A stretch of 64,000 nt of DNA from Nocardia anaemiae NBRC 100462 (GCF_001612725.1 NZ_BDAZ01000022.1:1-64000), one strand, 5' to 3'; shown: positions 36,825 through 46,655, counted from the first letter of the stretch. Made by a program: numbers and translations. The notes: a model not told the origin generated them from the sequence alone.

Positions 36825-38117
36825 ATGACCGAGTTCTCCGTCGAGAGGCTCCGCGACGCCCTCACATCCGACGCCGAGCTGCGTTACAAGCTCAACGGCT
36901 TCCATGGCCGGTATCGGATCGTCGTCGACGAAGTGCAGGCCGATGTGGTCGTGGACCACGGGATGATCACGGGCGTGGGCCCCGTCTCGGGCGAGGCAGA
37001 GCTGACTCTCACCGTCCCGGCAGCCGTGCTCGCCGACGCCGCGCTATCCAAGCCCGTCCCCGGGACCGAGGCTGCGCAGCTGGCCGCCTCGCGTGGTGTG
37101 ACCGTCGCCGGTGACCTGTTCTCCGCTGTGGCTCCCTACGCCGGGGCGACATCGCGCGTTTATGAGCTGCTCCGGCAGCTGAGCGGAGCCACCGAGAACG
37201 CGCTCCCGGCCGGCGGTGAGACCCTGTTCGAAGAGACGGATATGGCGGTCGGCCGCTACGTGTATGTGACCGTGGACGGGGTGCGATACCGCACCTACTA
37301 CGAGGAGGCCGGCACCGGCGACCAGGTTGTGCTGCTGCAGCACACAGCGGGCGCGGACGGTCGCCAATGGCGGCATCAGCTGGCCGACCCCGAGTTCCAG
37401 TCGCGCTTCCGGATGATCGCCTACGATCTGCCGTTTCACGGACGCTCGCTCCCGCCGACAGCGCAGCGCTGGTGGCAGCAGGCGTATCGACCCACCCGCG
37501 AGTGGCTGATGGACTTCGTCGAGGCCTTCTCCGATGCACTCGAGCTCGAACGCCCCTCGTTCATGGGGTGCTCGGTCGGCGGCCAGCTCGCCCTCGACCT
37601 CGCGGCGTACCGCGGTGAGCGGTTCGGGGCGTTCTTCGCCCTGAACGGCACCCTCGACAACGCGCTGGACGGTGACCCGTACATCGCCGGGTTCAATGAT
37701 CTGTGCCGCGACAACCGCGTATCCACCGAGTTGTACGCGACCGGTAATTTCGGAGCGACCTCGCCGCTCGCCCCGGAGCCCTACCGCCGCGAACTGTACT
37801 GGATCTACCGATCGAACTTTCCCGGTGTCTACGCGGGAGACAACGACTACTTCCTGACCGGCCACAATCTCACCCGCGGCGACGTCGTCATCGACACCGA
37901 CCGCAACCCTGTGTACGTGCTGGCCGGCGAATACGATCCCGTCGCCACCGATGCCGAGCACGGCGGGTCCGCCGTCGCGAAGCGGTTCCCGGGCGTGGTC
38001 TACCAGGAGCTGGAAAACCTGGGCCATTTCGCCCCGACCGATGACCCGCTGGGCTTCCGCGCCGTCCTGCCCGCTCTCACAGAAGGAATCGGGCGGCTCG
38101 GCGCCGCCGCCCTCTGA
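36825..38117 (+). CDS. SCP2-like domain fused to alpha/beta hydrolase
   Basis: 430 residues from ATG 36825 (AAAGGGA upstream). Residues 1-130 look like a sterol-carrier/SCP2-like domain (HGRYRIVVDEVQADVVVDHG, GEAELTLTVPAAVLADAAL, VTVAGDLFSAVAPYAGA). Residues 150-430 are an alpha/beta hydrolase: VVLLQHTAGADGRQWRHQ, YDLPFHGRSLPP, nucleophile in FMGCSVGGQLALDL, AGEYDPVATD and ENLGHFAPTDDP for Asp and His. A lipid-binding domain on a hydrolase would help present a very hydrophobic ester or diketone. It is divergent from P450 no. 2, which supports a shared pathway. Confidence 0.82.
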   Translation: MTEFSVERLRDALTSDAELRYKLNGFHGRYRIVVDEVQADVVVDHGMITGVGPVSGEAELTLTVPAAVLADAALSKPVPGTEAAQLAASRGVTVAGDLFSAVAPYAGATSRVYELLRQLSGATENALPAGGETLFEETDMAVGRYVYVTVDGVRYRTYYEEAGTGDQVVLLQHTAGADGRQWRHQLADPEFQSRFRMIAYDLPFHGRSLPPTAQRWWQQAYRPTREWLMDFVEAFSDALELERPSFMGCSVGGQLALDLAAYRGERFGAFFALNGTLDNALDGDPYIAGFNDLCRDNRVSTELYATGNFGATSPLAPEPYRRELYWIYRSNFPGVYAGDNDYFLTGHNLTRGDVVIDTDRNPVYVLAGEYDPVATDAEHGGSAVAKRFPGVVYQELENLGHFAPTDDPLGFRAVLPALTEGIGRLGAAAL

Positions 38118-38127
38118 GCCTTCTCCT

Positions 38128-38151
38128 GGCCGGGGAGCATCGTCCCCGGCC
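38128..38151 (+). terminator. Hairpin between hydrolase and TetR genes
   Basis: GGCCGGGGA-GCATCG-TCCCCGGCC, a perfect 9-bp stem 10 bp after the hydrolase stop. Confidence 0.6.
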
Positions 38152-38232
38152 GGAAGACCCGAATCGACAGTGCCGTACGACGACGCGGAACCCGATCGTA
38201 GGCTCGTCGCCAAGCTGATCACAGGAGGTGCC

Positions 38233-38847
38233 GTGGCCGTCCGCACGACTCGACGGGAGCGGCAGAAGGCCGCGGTGCGCGCGGAACTGCGCACCGTGGC
38301 CATCGACGTGTTCCTGGCCCAGGGTTATCACGAAGCCAGCATCGCCGAGATCGCTGACCGAGCCGGGGTATCGGAGCGGACGTTCTACCGGTACTTCCCC
38401 ACGAAGGAAGCCGTCGCGCTCGACTGGATCGATGAAACCGCCCCGGCCGTGCACGAGATGCTGCGCCGACAGCGCCCCACCGTGTCCCCCAGCGACGCAT
38501 TGTGCGAAGCCTTCATCGCCGCGACGCCCCCCTCGATGGAAGGCACCCTGGAACATCGGGTTCTGTCGCTGATCTTTTCCACACCGCGGCTGCTCAATGC
38601 CTATTACGACCAGGCGCGAACCTGGGAGAAAGATGTCGCCCAAGTCCTGGCCGAGTGTCTGGGGACAGACGTTGCGTCCGATCCTCGCCCAGCACTGTGG
38701 TCGGCTATGGGTTTCGCAATCGCCCATACCGTGGCGCGGGAACGCGCGGCGCAGGGCGATACCGATTACACGACCTATCCAACGTTGCTGCGCAAGCGTT
38801 TCGCCGAAGCCGCGCAATTCTTCGAGGACCTCAGCGTCACTGGATAG
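38233..38847 (+). CDS. TetR-family regulator
   Basis: 204 residues from GTG 38233 (AGGAGG only 4 bases upstream); GTG 38170 is an alternative. The helix-turn-helix is at about residues 15-60 (VFLAQGYHEASIAEIADRAG, VSERTFYRYFPTKEA). A helical effector domain follows. It ends 56 bp from the convergent end of the mce operon. Likely targets are the divergent P450 no. 2 operon and the hydrolase just upstream. Confidence 0.85.
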   Translation: MAVRTTRRERQKAAVRAELRTVAIDVFLAQGYHEASIAEIADRAGVSERTFYRYFPTKEAVALDWIDETAPAVHEMLRRQRPTVSPSDALCEAFIAATPPSMEGTLEHRVLSLIFSTPRLLNAYYDQARTWEKDVAQVLAECLGTDVASDPRPALWSAMGFAIAHTVARERAAQGDTDYTTYPTLLRKRFAEAAQFFEDLSVTG

Positions 38848-38903
38848 TTCGCCAGTCGCCCTCGATCTGCTCGGGGTGCGGAGACAGTGCGCCGATGAAC
38901 CTC

Positions 38904-39605
38904 CTACTTCGAGGCGAACACCGAGTCGATTCCCGCGATATCGGTGATATTCCAGTTGTGCGCGCCGTCGATGGTCAGCCGGTAGGTTGCGGTCGAGTTG
39001 ATGCCATCCGGCGCCTGGCTGTTCTTGGTGAGCACGTTGACGAAGCAATCCACCGAGTACGCGCCGTTGGTCTCGGAGCGCACCTTCGCGGCGATCGGCT
39101 TGGCCGTCGAAGTCCATTGCAGCGGTGAGATGATCTGCTCCATCGAGGTCGCCGCCTGGGTGAGCCGGTTGGACAACTCCGGGGTGGTTCCCTTGGTCAA
39201 CCGGCCTCGCCACGCGGAGAGGTCGTGGAAGTCCATTTCCGCTGCGCCGGTGGCGTAGTCGAGCGCGACCTGCTCGGCGTGCGACCGATCCTGGGACTGC
39301 TGATTCACCGCGGCCAGGTCGCTCGACTTGGCATGGACCTGCCACCCGAGCACCGCCACCACAGCGACCAGGACGACGACGACGGCCGAAATCATCAGGG
39401 TCTTGAGCCGGATCGATGAGCCCGCGATCCTATTTCCCTGCGCGACCATCGCGTCGATCCGTGCCGACCGCTTCTTCGCACCGATTTTCCTTTTATCGGA
39501 TTCGCCTGCACCACCGAAAGTTTCGACGACTTCTTCGGCCGCAGGATCCTTCACAGTGTCTTTGTTCTCGCTGCTGTTCGTGGTTATGGACGTCTGGGCT
39601 GTCAT
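38904..39605 (-). CDS. Mce-associated membrane protein
   Basis: 233 residues from ATG 39605; an in-frame TTG at 39614 is possible. A charged cytoplasmic N-terminus (about 70 residues) leads to one membrane segment (MISAVVVVLVAVVAVLGWQV), then an outside domain of about 140 residues with the pattern of Mas proteins (SHAEQVALDYATGAAEMDFHDLSAW..., QWTSTAKPIAAKVR, YRLTIDGAHNWNITDI). Such proteins stabilise Mce complexes. It is the last gene of the operon, 68 bp after mceF. Confidence 0.88.
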   Translation of the reverse strand: MTAQTSITTNSSENKDTVKDPAAEEVVETFGGAGESDKRKIGAKKRSARIDAMVAQGNRIAGSSIRLKTLMISAVVVVLVAVVAVLGWQVHAKSSDLAAVNQQSQDRSHAEQVALDYATGAAEMDFHDLSAWRGRLTKGTTPELSNRLTQAATSMEQIISPLQWTSTAKPIAAKVRSETNGAYSVDCFVNVLTKNSQAPDGINSTATYRLTIDGAHNWNITDIAGIDSVFASK

Positions 39606-39673
39606 GTGTTCCAATCCGTTTCCGAAAATATTTGCCCCCGCAACAGTTCTCGATCAGGTCGCTCAGGATGGCC

Positions 39674-40633
39674 TCACCTCCCCGGAGTCCGGACATGGAC
39701 GGTGACGCCGTCTTCCGAATCAGCCGCCGCGAGCGCCTCGTCCAGTAATCGCCCGATGTCGATCGTCTTCAGCGCCGCGGCCCCGTTCTGCGCGGCCGGT
39801 AGCAGATCCATCCCCAGCGTTTGCAAATCCGCAGCATTCTCATCCGCGAATTTCTGGACTTCGGATACGAAAGGGACCGTTCCGTCCCTGTTGGCCGCAA
39901 CAATCGGCTGCCAGTTCTTGAGAAGCGCGAAGAGGTCCCACAGGTCGCTGAAGGATCTGCCCATTGTCGGGACAACCGGACCGGCGCCGCTCAGATCGGG
40001 GCCGATCCAGGAACTGTCCTGCAGCATCGGCTGAATGGCGTTCAGCAGCTTGGTGAACGCGCCCGATTGCGTGGTGATCATCGAGGCCAGCAACCTGCCC
40101 GCCCGGTTCAGATCGTCCAGCACCTGCGCATCCTGCGGCAGGGCGACATCCATTTCGTGGAAGATCGCCCCGATCCGGTCTGGATCCAGCTGTTCGAGCA
40201 GTCTGGTCAGGCGCGCGGACAGTTCCTTGATCGTCGTCGGCACGACCACCTTGCCGGTGTCGATGACCGAGTGGTCGGCCAGATACGGCCCCTTTTCGGT
40301 GGCCGGTGTGACCGCGATATAGGTCTCCCCGAGCGCCGAGAGGTTATCCACCCGATAAGTGCTGTCCAGCGGTACCCGATATTTCTTGTCGAATTTCCAC
40401 TCGACCTCGATCCTGTCGGCGGACGAGACGACCCTCGACACATCGCCGATGTGCACGCCGCGCAACAACACCGGAGACCCGACGACGACGCCGTTGGTAT
40501 CGGGCAGTGACATTTTGACGGTGTCCAGATCGTGCAGCGCGTCCGCCGGCATGCCGATCTCGTACATGTAACCGAAGGAGCCACCGGCGATCAGGGCCAT
40601 GCCCAACACCGACGCGACAGTGCGGTTGATCAT
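39674..40633 (-). CDS. mceF: Mce family protein F
   Basis: 319 residues, ATG overlapping the mceE stop by 4 bases. An N-terminal membrane anchor (SVLGMALIAGGSFGYMYEIG) is followed by an MlaD/Mce domain (VKMSLPDTNGVVVGSPVLLR, GVHIGDVSRV) and a helical tail. MceF is the last of the six substrate-binding subunits that form the periplasmic hexamer or channel. The symbol follows operon position. Confidence 0.9.
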   Translation of the reverse strand: MINRTVASVLGMALIAGGSFGYMYEIGMPADALHDLDTVKMSLPDTNGVVVGSPVLLRGVHIGDVSRVVSSADRIEVEWKFDKKYRVPLDSTYRVDNLSALGETYIAVTPATEKGPYLADHSVIDTGKVVVPTTIKELSARLTRLLEQLDPDRIGAIFHEMDVALPQDAQVLDDLNRAGRLLASMITTQSGAFTKLLNAIQPMLQDSSWIGPDLSGAGPVVPTMGRSFSDLWDLFALLKNWQPIVAANRDGTVPFVSEVQKFADENAADLQTLGMDLLPAAQNGAAALKTIDIGRLLDEALAAADSEDGVTVHVRTPGR

Positions 40634-41631
40634 CGCACGGCCCCCAACATGCGCAGCACGTTCTCGATATCACCGACCAGTTGATCACCGTTGGCTGCCT
40701 GCACGGACCGAATGTTCACCGACGGGTGCTGCGCGAACGGCAGAACCACGGTCCGCAGGAACGTTGCCATGTTTCCGGCCGCGCTGGGGGCCGTATCCCA
40801 GATGCCTCGGCCCTCGTGCGTTGTCTCCGAGAGCGAATTCAGCATCGGGACCATCCAGCTGCCGCCGACGAAGAGACTGCCGATCGATGGGAGTCCTTTT
40901 CCGACCGCGCCGTACATCACACGCGCGGAGTAGTTCCAGTACTGCAATGCCCAGTCGTTCAGCAGTACCCGATTCAGCGTGGCGGAATTGTCCGCGACGA
41001 CGCTCGAGGTGCGATCGAATCCGGCCAGTGTGCGGTCGATTTCGCCGGTGTTCTGCGACAGGTCGTGCAGATCGCCGGTGATGACCGTGGACAGCTTGCG
41101 GATCTCGCTCACGGCCGGCATGACGGTGTTCAGGCGCGACATCGCGTCCTCGATCTTCTGAATACTGCCGCCGTTGACGAAGTAGGCGAGCACGGCCAGC
41201 GTGTCCTCCAGTTGCGGGGGCGAGGTGGTGTCACCGACCGGGACACTCCCGCCCGTCGGCAGGTACCGCGTGTCCCCCTGGGCCGCACTGCGATCCAGCC
41301 CGATGTAGGTGTCGCCGAGAATGGTGTCCTGCCGGATCGTGGCCTTCACGTTCGAAGGAACACGCACACCCGGCGACAGCGTGACCGTCACGGCGACATC
41401 CGAGGCGCCCAGGTCCACCCTGGCGACCTTGCCGATCGGCAGACCGTCCATCGTCACCGTCGCCCCGTCGGGCAGGTTCATCACACTCGCGAAGTGCAGC
41501 ACGATGTCCGCACCACCGGAACTGGACTGGAAGCTCGGAATATCCTTGGGGCCGAGGGAACACGCGGCGGTCACCGCACCGCAAAACAGGGCGGCGGCAA
41601 CTCTTGGGACGAGTCGTCCGAAAGTCTTCAT
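40630..41631 (-). CDS. mceE: Mce family lipoprotein E
   Basis: 333 residues from ATG 41631, overlapping the mceD stop (ATGA). The N-terminus is a lipoprotein signal (VAAALFCGAVTAAC) with lipobox Cys24. An Mce domain (MNLPDGATVTMDGLPIGKVA) and a helical region with several Asn/Leu-rich repeats follow. This matches the LprK/MceE position and type, the only lipidated subunit of actinobacterial Mce operons. Confidence 0.92.
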   Translation of the reverse strand: MKTFGRLVPRVAAALFCGAVTAACSLGPKDIPSFQSSSGGADIVLHFASVMNLPDGATVTMDGLPIGKVARVDLGASDVAVTVTLSPGVRVPSNVKATIRQDTILGDTYIGLDRSAAQGDTRYLPTGGSVPVGDTTSPPQLEDTLAVLAYFVNGGSIQKIEDAMSRLNTVMPAVSEIRKLSTVITGDLHDLSQNTGEIDRTLAGFDRTSSVVADNSATLNRVLLNDWALQYWNYSARVMYGAVGKGLPSIGSLFVGGSWMVPMLNSLSETTHEGRGIWDTAPSAAGNMATFLRTVVLPFAQHPSVNIRSVQAANGDQLVGDIENVLRMLGAVR

Positions 41632-42659
41632 CGCTCTGCCTTCCCCAGCACGAGATCCAGCAAGGGCATCGTGGGCGCGGCGCCGGCACCTGTTTCGACG
41701 ATCGGCTGCTGATACGTGACAGTCATCCCGTTCGCGTCCTGGGTCTGCTGCTGGATCGCCGCCGTGATCGAGGGAATCACCGACAGGAGTCCGGCAATGT
41801 CCTTCGAGCGAGTGGCCGCCAGGTGGATCACGTCGGTGACATTGCCGTGCACGAACGGCCAGATCTGATCGCCGTAGCGACGTTGCACGTCGTAGAGGGT
41901 CTTGCCGGTATAGCCGACGCCCTCGCATAATTCGATCACGCCCGGCAACAGGTCATACGTGGCGGCGTTCACCACGTCCGGAGCCTGATCGAGTATGGAC
42001 CGAATGGCGGACCACCGCTGCAGCGCCTCCTCACTCAGCGGCGCCATGTTCATGATCGTGGCACCGATGTCGGAGATCAGTTGGTCCGGGCTGTCCATCG
42101 CCGCGGCCGCATGCCGCATCATTGCCTGTGCGTCGTTCCCGTTGCCGTTCAACGCGGTGTCCATGCCTTCCAACGCCCGCCGCAGTCCTTGCCCACCGTC
42201 CTCGGGCGCTATGGCCTCGATGAAATCAGCTGCCGATCCCGTGATCTGCGAGATGCTCTTCGGCGTAGAACTATCGCCGAGCGCGATACATTTACCGGAC
42301 GCGAGCTGAGGACCCGATTTGTAGTTGCCGACAAGTTCCACGCTGCGATCGGCCAGCAGCGATTTCGACCGGGTCACCGCTTTCACGTTCGCGGGATATT
42401 TGCGTCCCTCGTCCAGGGAGAAGGTGACTTCGACATGATCCGACTCCGGAACGATACTGGTCACCTTGCCGACCTTCACACCCATTTGAGTGACCGGGTT
42501 TCCGGTGTACAGCCCGACCGCGTCGGGCATCTCCGCACAGAACCCCGAGCCGCCGCCGGACGTGATGTGGGACATGGATATGTAGGCGATCCCACACGCC
42601 GCAGCGACAACTGCTGTGACCGCCATCGCCGCGATTGCCCTATTGGGTTTCTTGATCAT
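41628..42659 (-). CDS. mceD: Mce family protein D
   Basis: 343 residues. N-terminal membrane anchor (AIAAMAVTAVVAAACGIAYI), then the Mce domain (GFCAEMPDAVGLYTGNPVTQ, MGVKVGKVTSIVPESDHVEV) and a long helical C-terminal part. It starts right after the mceC stop and overlaps mceE. A cysteine in the GFCAEMP motif is a usual feature of the D/E-type proteins. Confidence 0.9.
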   Translation of the reverse strand: MIKKPNRAIAAMAVTAVVAAACGIAYISMSHITSGGGSGFCAEMPDAVGLYTGNPVTQMGVKVGKVTSIVPESDHVEVTFSLDEGRKYPANVKAVTRSKSLLADRSVELVGNYKSGPQLASGKCIALGDSSTPKSISQITGSAADFIEAIAPEDGGQGLRRALEGMDTALNGNGNDAQAMMRHAAAAMDSPDQLISDIGATIMNMAPLSEEALQRWSAIRSILDQAPDVVNAATYDLLPGVIELCEGVGYTGKTLYDVQRRYGDQIWPFVHGNVTDVIHLAATRSKDIAGLLSVIPSITAAIQQQTQDANGMTVTYQQPIVETGAGAAPTMPLLDLVLGKAER

Positions 42660-42660
42660 G

Positions 42661-43692
42661 TCAGCACGTCCGTCCCGGCGTCGGGATGCAGATGTCGGAG
42701 GCCAGCAGTGTGCCGCCGCCGATCGCCGTCAGACCGTCGGGCCCGAGCCATTGCTGCAACTGCACCCGCAGGTCGGTCATCCGGTCCAGCGCCGGCCCCA
42801 TTGTCTTCTGAAATTCGCCGATAGCGTCCCGTGTCTTGGTGATCGCAGCGAAGATCTCGTCCGAGTGGTTGAGATAGAACTTCATGAAAGGCTCGACGCG
42901 ACCGATGATGTCACCGAGATCCGTATAAGCCTGGTCGAACCCGGCTTTGGTGATGTTGTACCTGGTGGTGAGGATTTCCACCTGACGCAGCAACTCGAAA
43001 ATGAAGTCGCGGCTCCGATTGAACGTTTGCATGTATTCCGCGGCCGTGTCCATGATCGTGCGGACCTGGTCACGCTGGTGATCCATCACGGTCGCAATGC
43101 TGTTGAGGCCGTCGATCAACGACTTGACCGAGGGCGCATTGTGTTGCAACGCATCGGCGACCTGATCGATATTCGCTTGAACCGTGCCGCCGTCGACCTT
43201 GTCGGTCACGTGCGGTGCGGCCTGCAGGACATCGGCGATCGAATAGGGGACGGTGACCCGTTCAGGCGGGATGACGGCGTCCTTGTCAAGCGGCGCGCTG
43301 CCGGACGGGATCAGCGTGACCGCGTACCCGCCCACCGGAGTCAGCATCCGTACGTCCACCGTGGAATTCGAGCCGACGAACACATCGCCCTTGATGTCAA
43401 GATCAACTCGCACAGTGTCGGGCTGGATCGACAATCTCGCGACCTTACCGACGCTGATGCCGGCAACCCGAACCTCCTCACCCGCGGCGAGCGCGGACGC
43501 GTCGGTCGTCTCGAACGCAATCGTCTTGCGTCCCAATGGATACAGGTATAAAGCGGTAGCCGCGACCAGTACCATGATCGCGACTGCGACCACCGTGAGA
43601 CCCAGCAGTGTTTTGTTGCCGCCGATCCTGCGCAGCACGGACACCGCTCTGGACCGCAGACGAGCCGTCAGTTCACTCAGTGCGCGTTGCAT
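42661..43692 (-). CDS. mceC: Mce family protein C
   Basis: 343 residues, overlapping mceB by 16 bp. Membrane anchor (LLGLTVVAVAIMVLVAATAL), Mce domain (TDASALAAGEEVRVAGISVG, KVARLSIQPDTVRVDLDI), and a helical tail ending in ICIPTPGRTC. Confidence 0.9.
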   Translation of the reverse strand: MQRALSELTARLRSRAVSVLRRIGGNKTLLGLTVVAVAIMVLVAATALYLYPLGRKTIAFETTDASALAAGEEVRVAGISVGKVARLSIQPDTVRVDLDIKGDVFVGSNSTVDVRMLTPVGGYAVTLIPSGSAPLDKDAVIPPERVTVPYSIADVLQAAPHVTDKVDGGTVQANIDQVADALQHNAPSVKSLIDGLNSIATVMDHQRDQVRTIMDTAAEYMQTFNRSRDFIFELLRQVEILTTRYNITKAGFDQAYTDLGDIIGRVEPFMKFYLNHSDEIFAAITKTRDAIGEFQKTMGPALDRMTDLRVQLQQWLGPDGLTAIGGGTLLASDICIPTPGRTC

Positions 43693-44687
43693 ACCGTGAC
43701 CTCACTGCCATTCAGCAGGATCTGCACATCCGTCGGAAGTACTGCGATCCCGTTGCTGCATTTCACCGCGCCCGAACTGTTCTGGAGCGCGGGTAGTTGC
43801 AGTCCCGCGAACGCATTCGGCAGCAGGCGCAGGGCATCGGCTGCGGCAGGGATCGAAGAAAATGCCGAGTGCAGGAAGCTGTCGACGTCCAGCTCGGGAT
43901 TCAGTCCGAGATCGACGAGCATCCTGTCGATCGGCCGGGTGAACGCGGGGCCGAAGGCGTCGGCCTTGGTGAACTCGTCCAGCACCGTCAGGGTTCGGCC
44001 GACCGGAATACTCATGGACTGCAGGAAATTGATGAGATCCGGGGACTTACCGCCCATCGTCTGGGACATCCGATTCAGGTTCGTGGTGAGAATCGAAATG
44101 ACCTGCTCGCGGTCGCGCGCATAGTCACCCAGTTTCTGCACGCTGTCCATGATCGGCGCGAGGCCGTTGCCATCGCCCTGCAGCATGGAGATGGCGTTCT
44201 GGGTGAACCTGTTCACTTCGTCGGTGCTCATCGTATTCAGCACCGGCTGAAGGCCGTTGAACAACTGGGTGATGTCGAACGACGGCTTGGTCATCGCGGT
44301 CGTCAGATGATCGGTCGGCGCACCGGGACCGTCCGGCTCGCTCATATCGAGATAGCGGATACCGGTGAGATTCTGGTACTTGACGGCGAGCACCGTTTTA
44401 TCGGTCAGTCGATGCGGCCGCGTCAGGGCCAGACCGACCTTCGCGATACTCTGCCCGTTCTGCCGGACCAGATCGATCGACTTCACCTTGCCGACGAGAA
44501 CGCCCTTGATGCGCACGTCACCATCAACGTGCAAACCAGAGACATCGGTGAAATCGGCTGTGTACGAGGCAGTTGCGTCCGAGACCGGATTGCGGATGGC
44601 ATTGATCGTAATGATGAACAGCAGCGCGGTCACGACTGCGACGATGGACAGCTGCACCACTCTGGTGACCATGCGGGTGGACTTCAT
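43677..44687 (-). CDS. mceB: Mce family protein B
   Basis: 336 residues, start overlapping the mceA stop (ATGA). Membrane anchor (LSIVAVVTALLFIITINAI), Mce domain (DFTDVSGLHVDGDVRIKGVL, VGKVKSIDLV), helical tail, and a C-terminus with paired cysteines (VKCSNGIAVL, SEVTVCNAH) as is usual for MceB. Confidence 0.92.
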   Translation of the reverse strand: MKSTRMVTRVVQLSIVAVVTALLFIITINAIRNPVSDATASYTADFTDVSGLHVDGDVRIKGVLVGKVKSIDLVRQNGQSIAKVGLALTRPHRLTDKTVLAVKYQNLTGIRYLDMSEPDGPGAPTDHLTTAMTKPSFDITQLFNGLQPVLNTMSTDEVNRFTQNAISMLQGDGNGLAPIMDSVQKLGDYARDREQVISILTTNLNRMSQTMGGKSPDLINFLQSMSIPVGRTLTVLDEFTKADAFGPAFTRPIDRMLVDLGLNPELDVDSFLHSAFSSIPAAADALRLLPNAFAGLQLPALQNSSGAVKCSNGIAVLPTDVQILLNGSEVTVCNAH

Positions 44688-45775
44688 CGTGGGCCTCCCG
44701 GCTGCGACGCGGGCGGAGTTCCGGTGAGCGCCAGCGGCGTGGCGAACGACGGCAGATCGTCGAGGATGACCCGCATGTTCAGCGTCTTCTCCCCTGGCGG
44801 GCCGGAGTATGCCTTACCGTATTGCTCCACGAGCCGGGAGAGCTTCGACGCCGCCGCACCGCCGTCGAGGAGATTCGGCACGGCGCTGGTCAGCGCCGTC
44901 ACCGTTTGCGTCAGTGGAGTGAGTTCGCCCGGATGGCTCTTCAACAAGTTCCCGGAAGCGTCGAACAACCCGCCCAGGATCAGATTCAGACCTTCGTTCA
45001 ATTCGGACCACCACGCGTCCCGATCCTCGGGTGAGAGGCCCCACGTATCTCGCTGCGTCTGGTTGTCGTACATGTTGTACAGCGCGTCGATGGCCTGCTG
45101 ACCGAATCCGGGCAGCACTTCCAAGGTCCGATTCATGTCCGCGAGAAGGACACTCGGCATCGCCTGCTGCGTTTGGGCGATGCGATCGGCGAGCACGATA
45201 CCGGTCTGGATCATCGGCGTGAGACCATCGGTATAGCGAACGATCTTGTCGAGGGTCTGGATCATCGGGTCGGTCAGCGTGCCGTTGACCACGAGCGAGC
45301 CCTTCTCGATCATCGTCGACATGGTGAAGTCACCCGATGGCCTCCGGTCCAGAACCCGTCCGGAACTCAGGGGTCCGCCGCCGGCCTTGCCCACGAGATT
45401 CACCGCCGAGACGCCGAAGTAGTTCTCCGGCCGGAAATCCAGATCGAATGCGTCGGTCAGCCCCGTGATATTGCCCGGCCGCAGCGACAGGTTCATCCGC
45501 ACCGAGTTGTCCTGGTGACGGGTCAGCCCCTCGACCTCGCCGACCTCCTGACCACGCAGAATGACCTTGGTGCCGGTATGTATGCCCGGCGCCACAGCCG
45601 GTACGTCAACAGCCAGGTCCAGCGTGTCCGAAGTCTCGAACCGCGGATACACCCATTTGTAGGCGACGACCACGATGACGACGGCCACGATGACGCCGAT
45701 CGCGGTCATGTTCAGGACCCTGGTTTGGCGCGCACCCGTGCCTCGAAGGAAGTCCTGACTTCTGAATTTGCTCAT
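44684..45775 (-). CDS. mceA: Mce family protein A
   Basis: 363 residues from ATG 45775, 2 bp after the yrbEB stop (AAAGGATAGGA as ribosome site). Membrane anchor (MTAIGVIVAVVIVVVAYKWV), Mce domain (AVAPGIHTGTKVILRGQEVG, EVEGLTRHQDNSVRMNLSL), then helical segments. A longer in-frame extension upstream overlaps yrbEB and is not translated. It is the first substrate-binding subunit of the transporter. Confidence 0.92.
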   Translation of the reverse strand: MSKFRSQDFLRGTGARQTRVLNMTAIGVIVAVVIVVVAYKWVYPRFETSDTLDLAVDVPAVAPGIHTGTKVILRGQEVGEVEGLTRHQDNSVRMNLSLRPGNITGLTDAFDLDFRPENYFGVSAVNLVGKAGGGPLSSGRVLDRRPSGDFTMSTMIEKGSLVVNGTLTDPMIQTLDKIVRYTDGLTPMIQTGIVLADRIAQTQQAMPSVLLADMNRTLEVLPGFGQQAIDALYNMYDNQTQRDTWGLSPEDRDAWWSELNEGLNLILGGLFDASGNLLKSHPGELTPLTQTVTALTSAVPNLLDGGAAASKLSRLVEQYGKAYSGPPGEKTLNMRVILDDLPSFATPLALTGTPPASQPGGPR

Positions 45776-45777
45776 TC

Positions 45778-46653
45778 CTATCCTTTGAAGATCAGGACCG
45801 GGCTCAATCCCCACAGAGCCACTGTCATCACGAAATTGAGCACAACAAGAGTGACGAGACTCGCGCGAATAGCTCGACCGGACGCTGCGCCCACACCAGC
45901 TGGCCCGCCGGAGGCGAAATACCCGTAGTAACAATGGATGAGCGTGATGGCCGTGCAGAAGACCAGCACTTTGACAATGGAGGCGAGCAGATCCTCCGGA
46001 CTCAGGAACATCCGGAAGTAGTGATCGTAGGTACCCGCCGGCTGGGCGAAGAATATCTTCACCACAAGGCTGCCGGTGATGAAACTTACCACCAGAGCCA
46101 TCAGATATCCGGGCAGGACCACCAGCATGCCACCGATCAGCCGGGTGCCGACCACGAACGGAATCGCTTGCAGGCCCATGGATTCGGTGGCATCGATCTC
46201 CTCGGAGATGCGCATTGCGCCGATCTCCGCGGTCATCCGGCAACCCGCCTGTGCGGCGAATCCGACCCCGGTGATGATCGGCGCGATCACCCGCAGGTTC
46301 CCGAACGATCCGATGATCCCGCTCATCGCTCCGAAGCCCAGCAGATTCAGCGCGGTGAACGACTCGATCGCGACCACCGCGCCAACCGCGACGCCCAAGA
46401 AGAACATCAGGCTCACTACGCCGCCGTCCACGATCAACGACCCACTGCCCCAAGCCATCTGGTTCATGGTCTTGACCGTCGCCCTGCGGTAGTGCCGCAC
46501 GGTCTTCGGTAGCAGATACAGCGTCTTGGCGCAGAATACGACGATCTGCCCGATCTCGCCCAGCCCCTCGGACACTCTGCGTCCGATCGACCGCGCGGGA
46601 CGGACGACTACCGATCTCGGGGAAATTGCGAACACCCTCGACAATCCGTTCAT
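45778..46653 (-). CDS. yrbEB: YrbE-type ABC permease B of the Mce system
   Basis: 291 residues from ATG 46653; a GTG at 46659 overlapping the yrbEA stop (GTGA) is equally possible. It is an MlaE-family permease with five or six hydrophobic segments and the conserved loop CRMTAEIGAMRISEEIDATE, which docks to the ATPase. It pairs with YrbEA to form the inner-membrane channel. The ATPase (MceG) gene is not in this window, as usual in actinobacteria. Confidence 0.94.
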   Translation of the reverse strand: MNGLSRVFAISPRSVVVRPARSIGRRVSEGLGEIGQIVVFCAKTLYLLPKTVRHYRRATVKTMNQMAWGSGSLIVDGGVVSLMFFLGVAVGAVVAIESFTALNLLGFGAMSGIIGSFGNLRVIAPIITGVGFAAQAGCRMTAEIGAMRISEEIDATESMGLQAIPFVVGTRLIGGMLVVLPGYLMALVVSFITGSLVVKIFFAQPAGTYDHYFRMFLSPEDLLASIVKVLVFCTAITLIHCYYGYFASGGPAGVGAASGRAIRASLVTLVVLNFVMTVALWGLSPVLIFKG

Positions 46654-46655
46654 GA

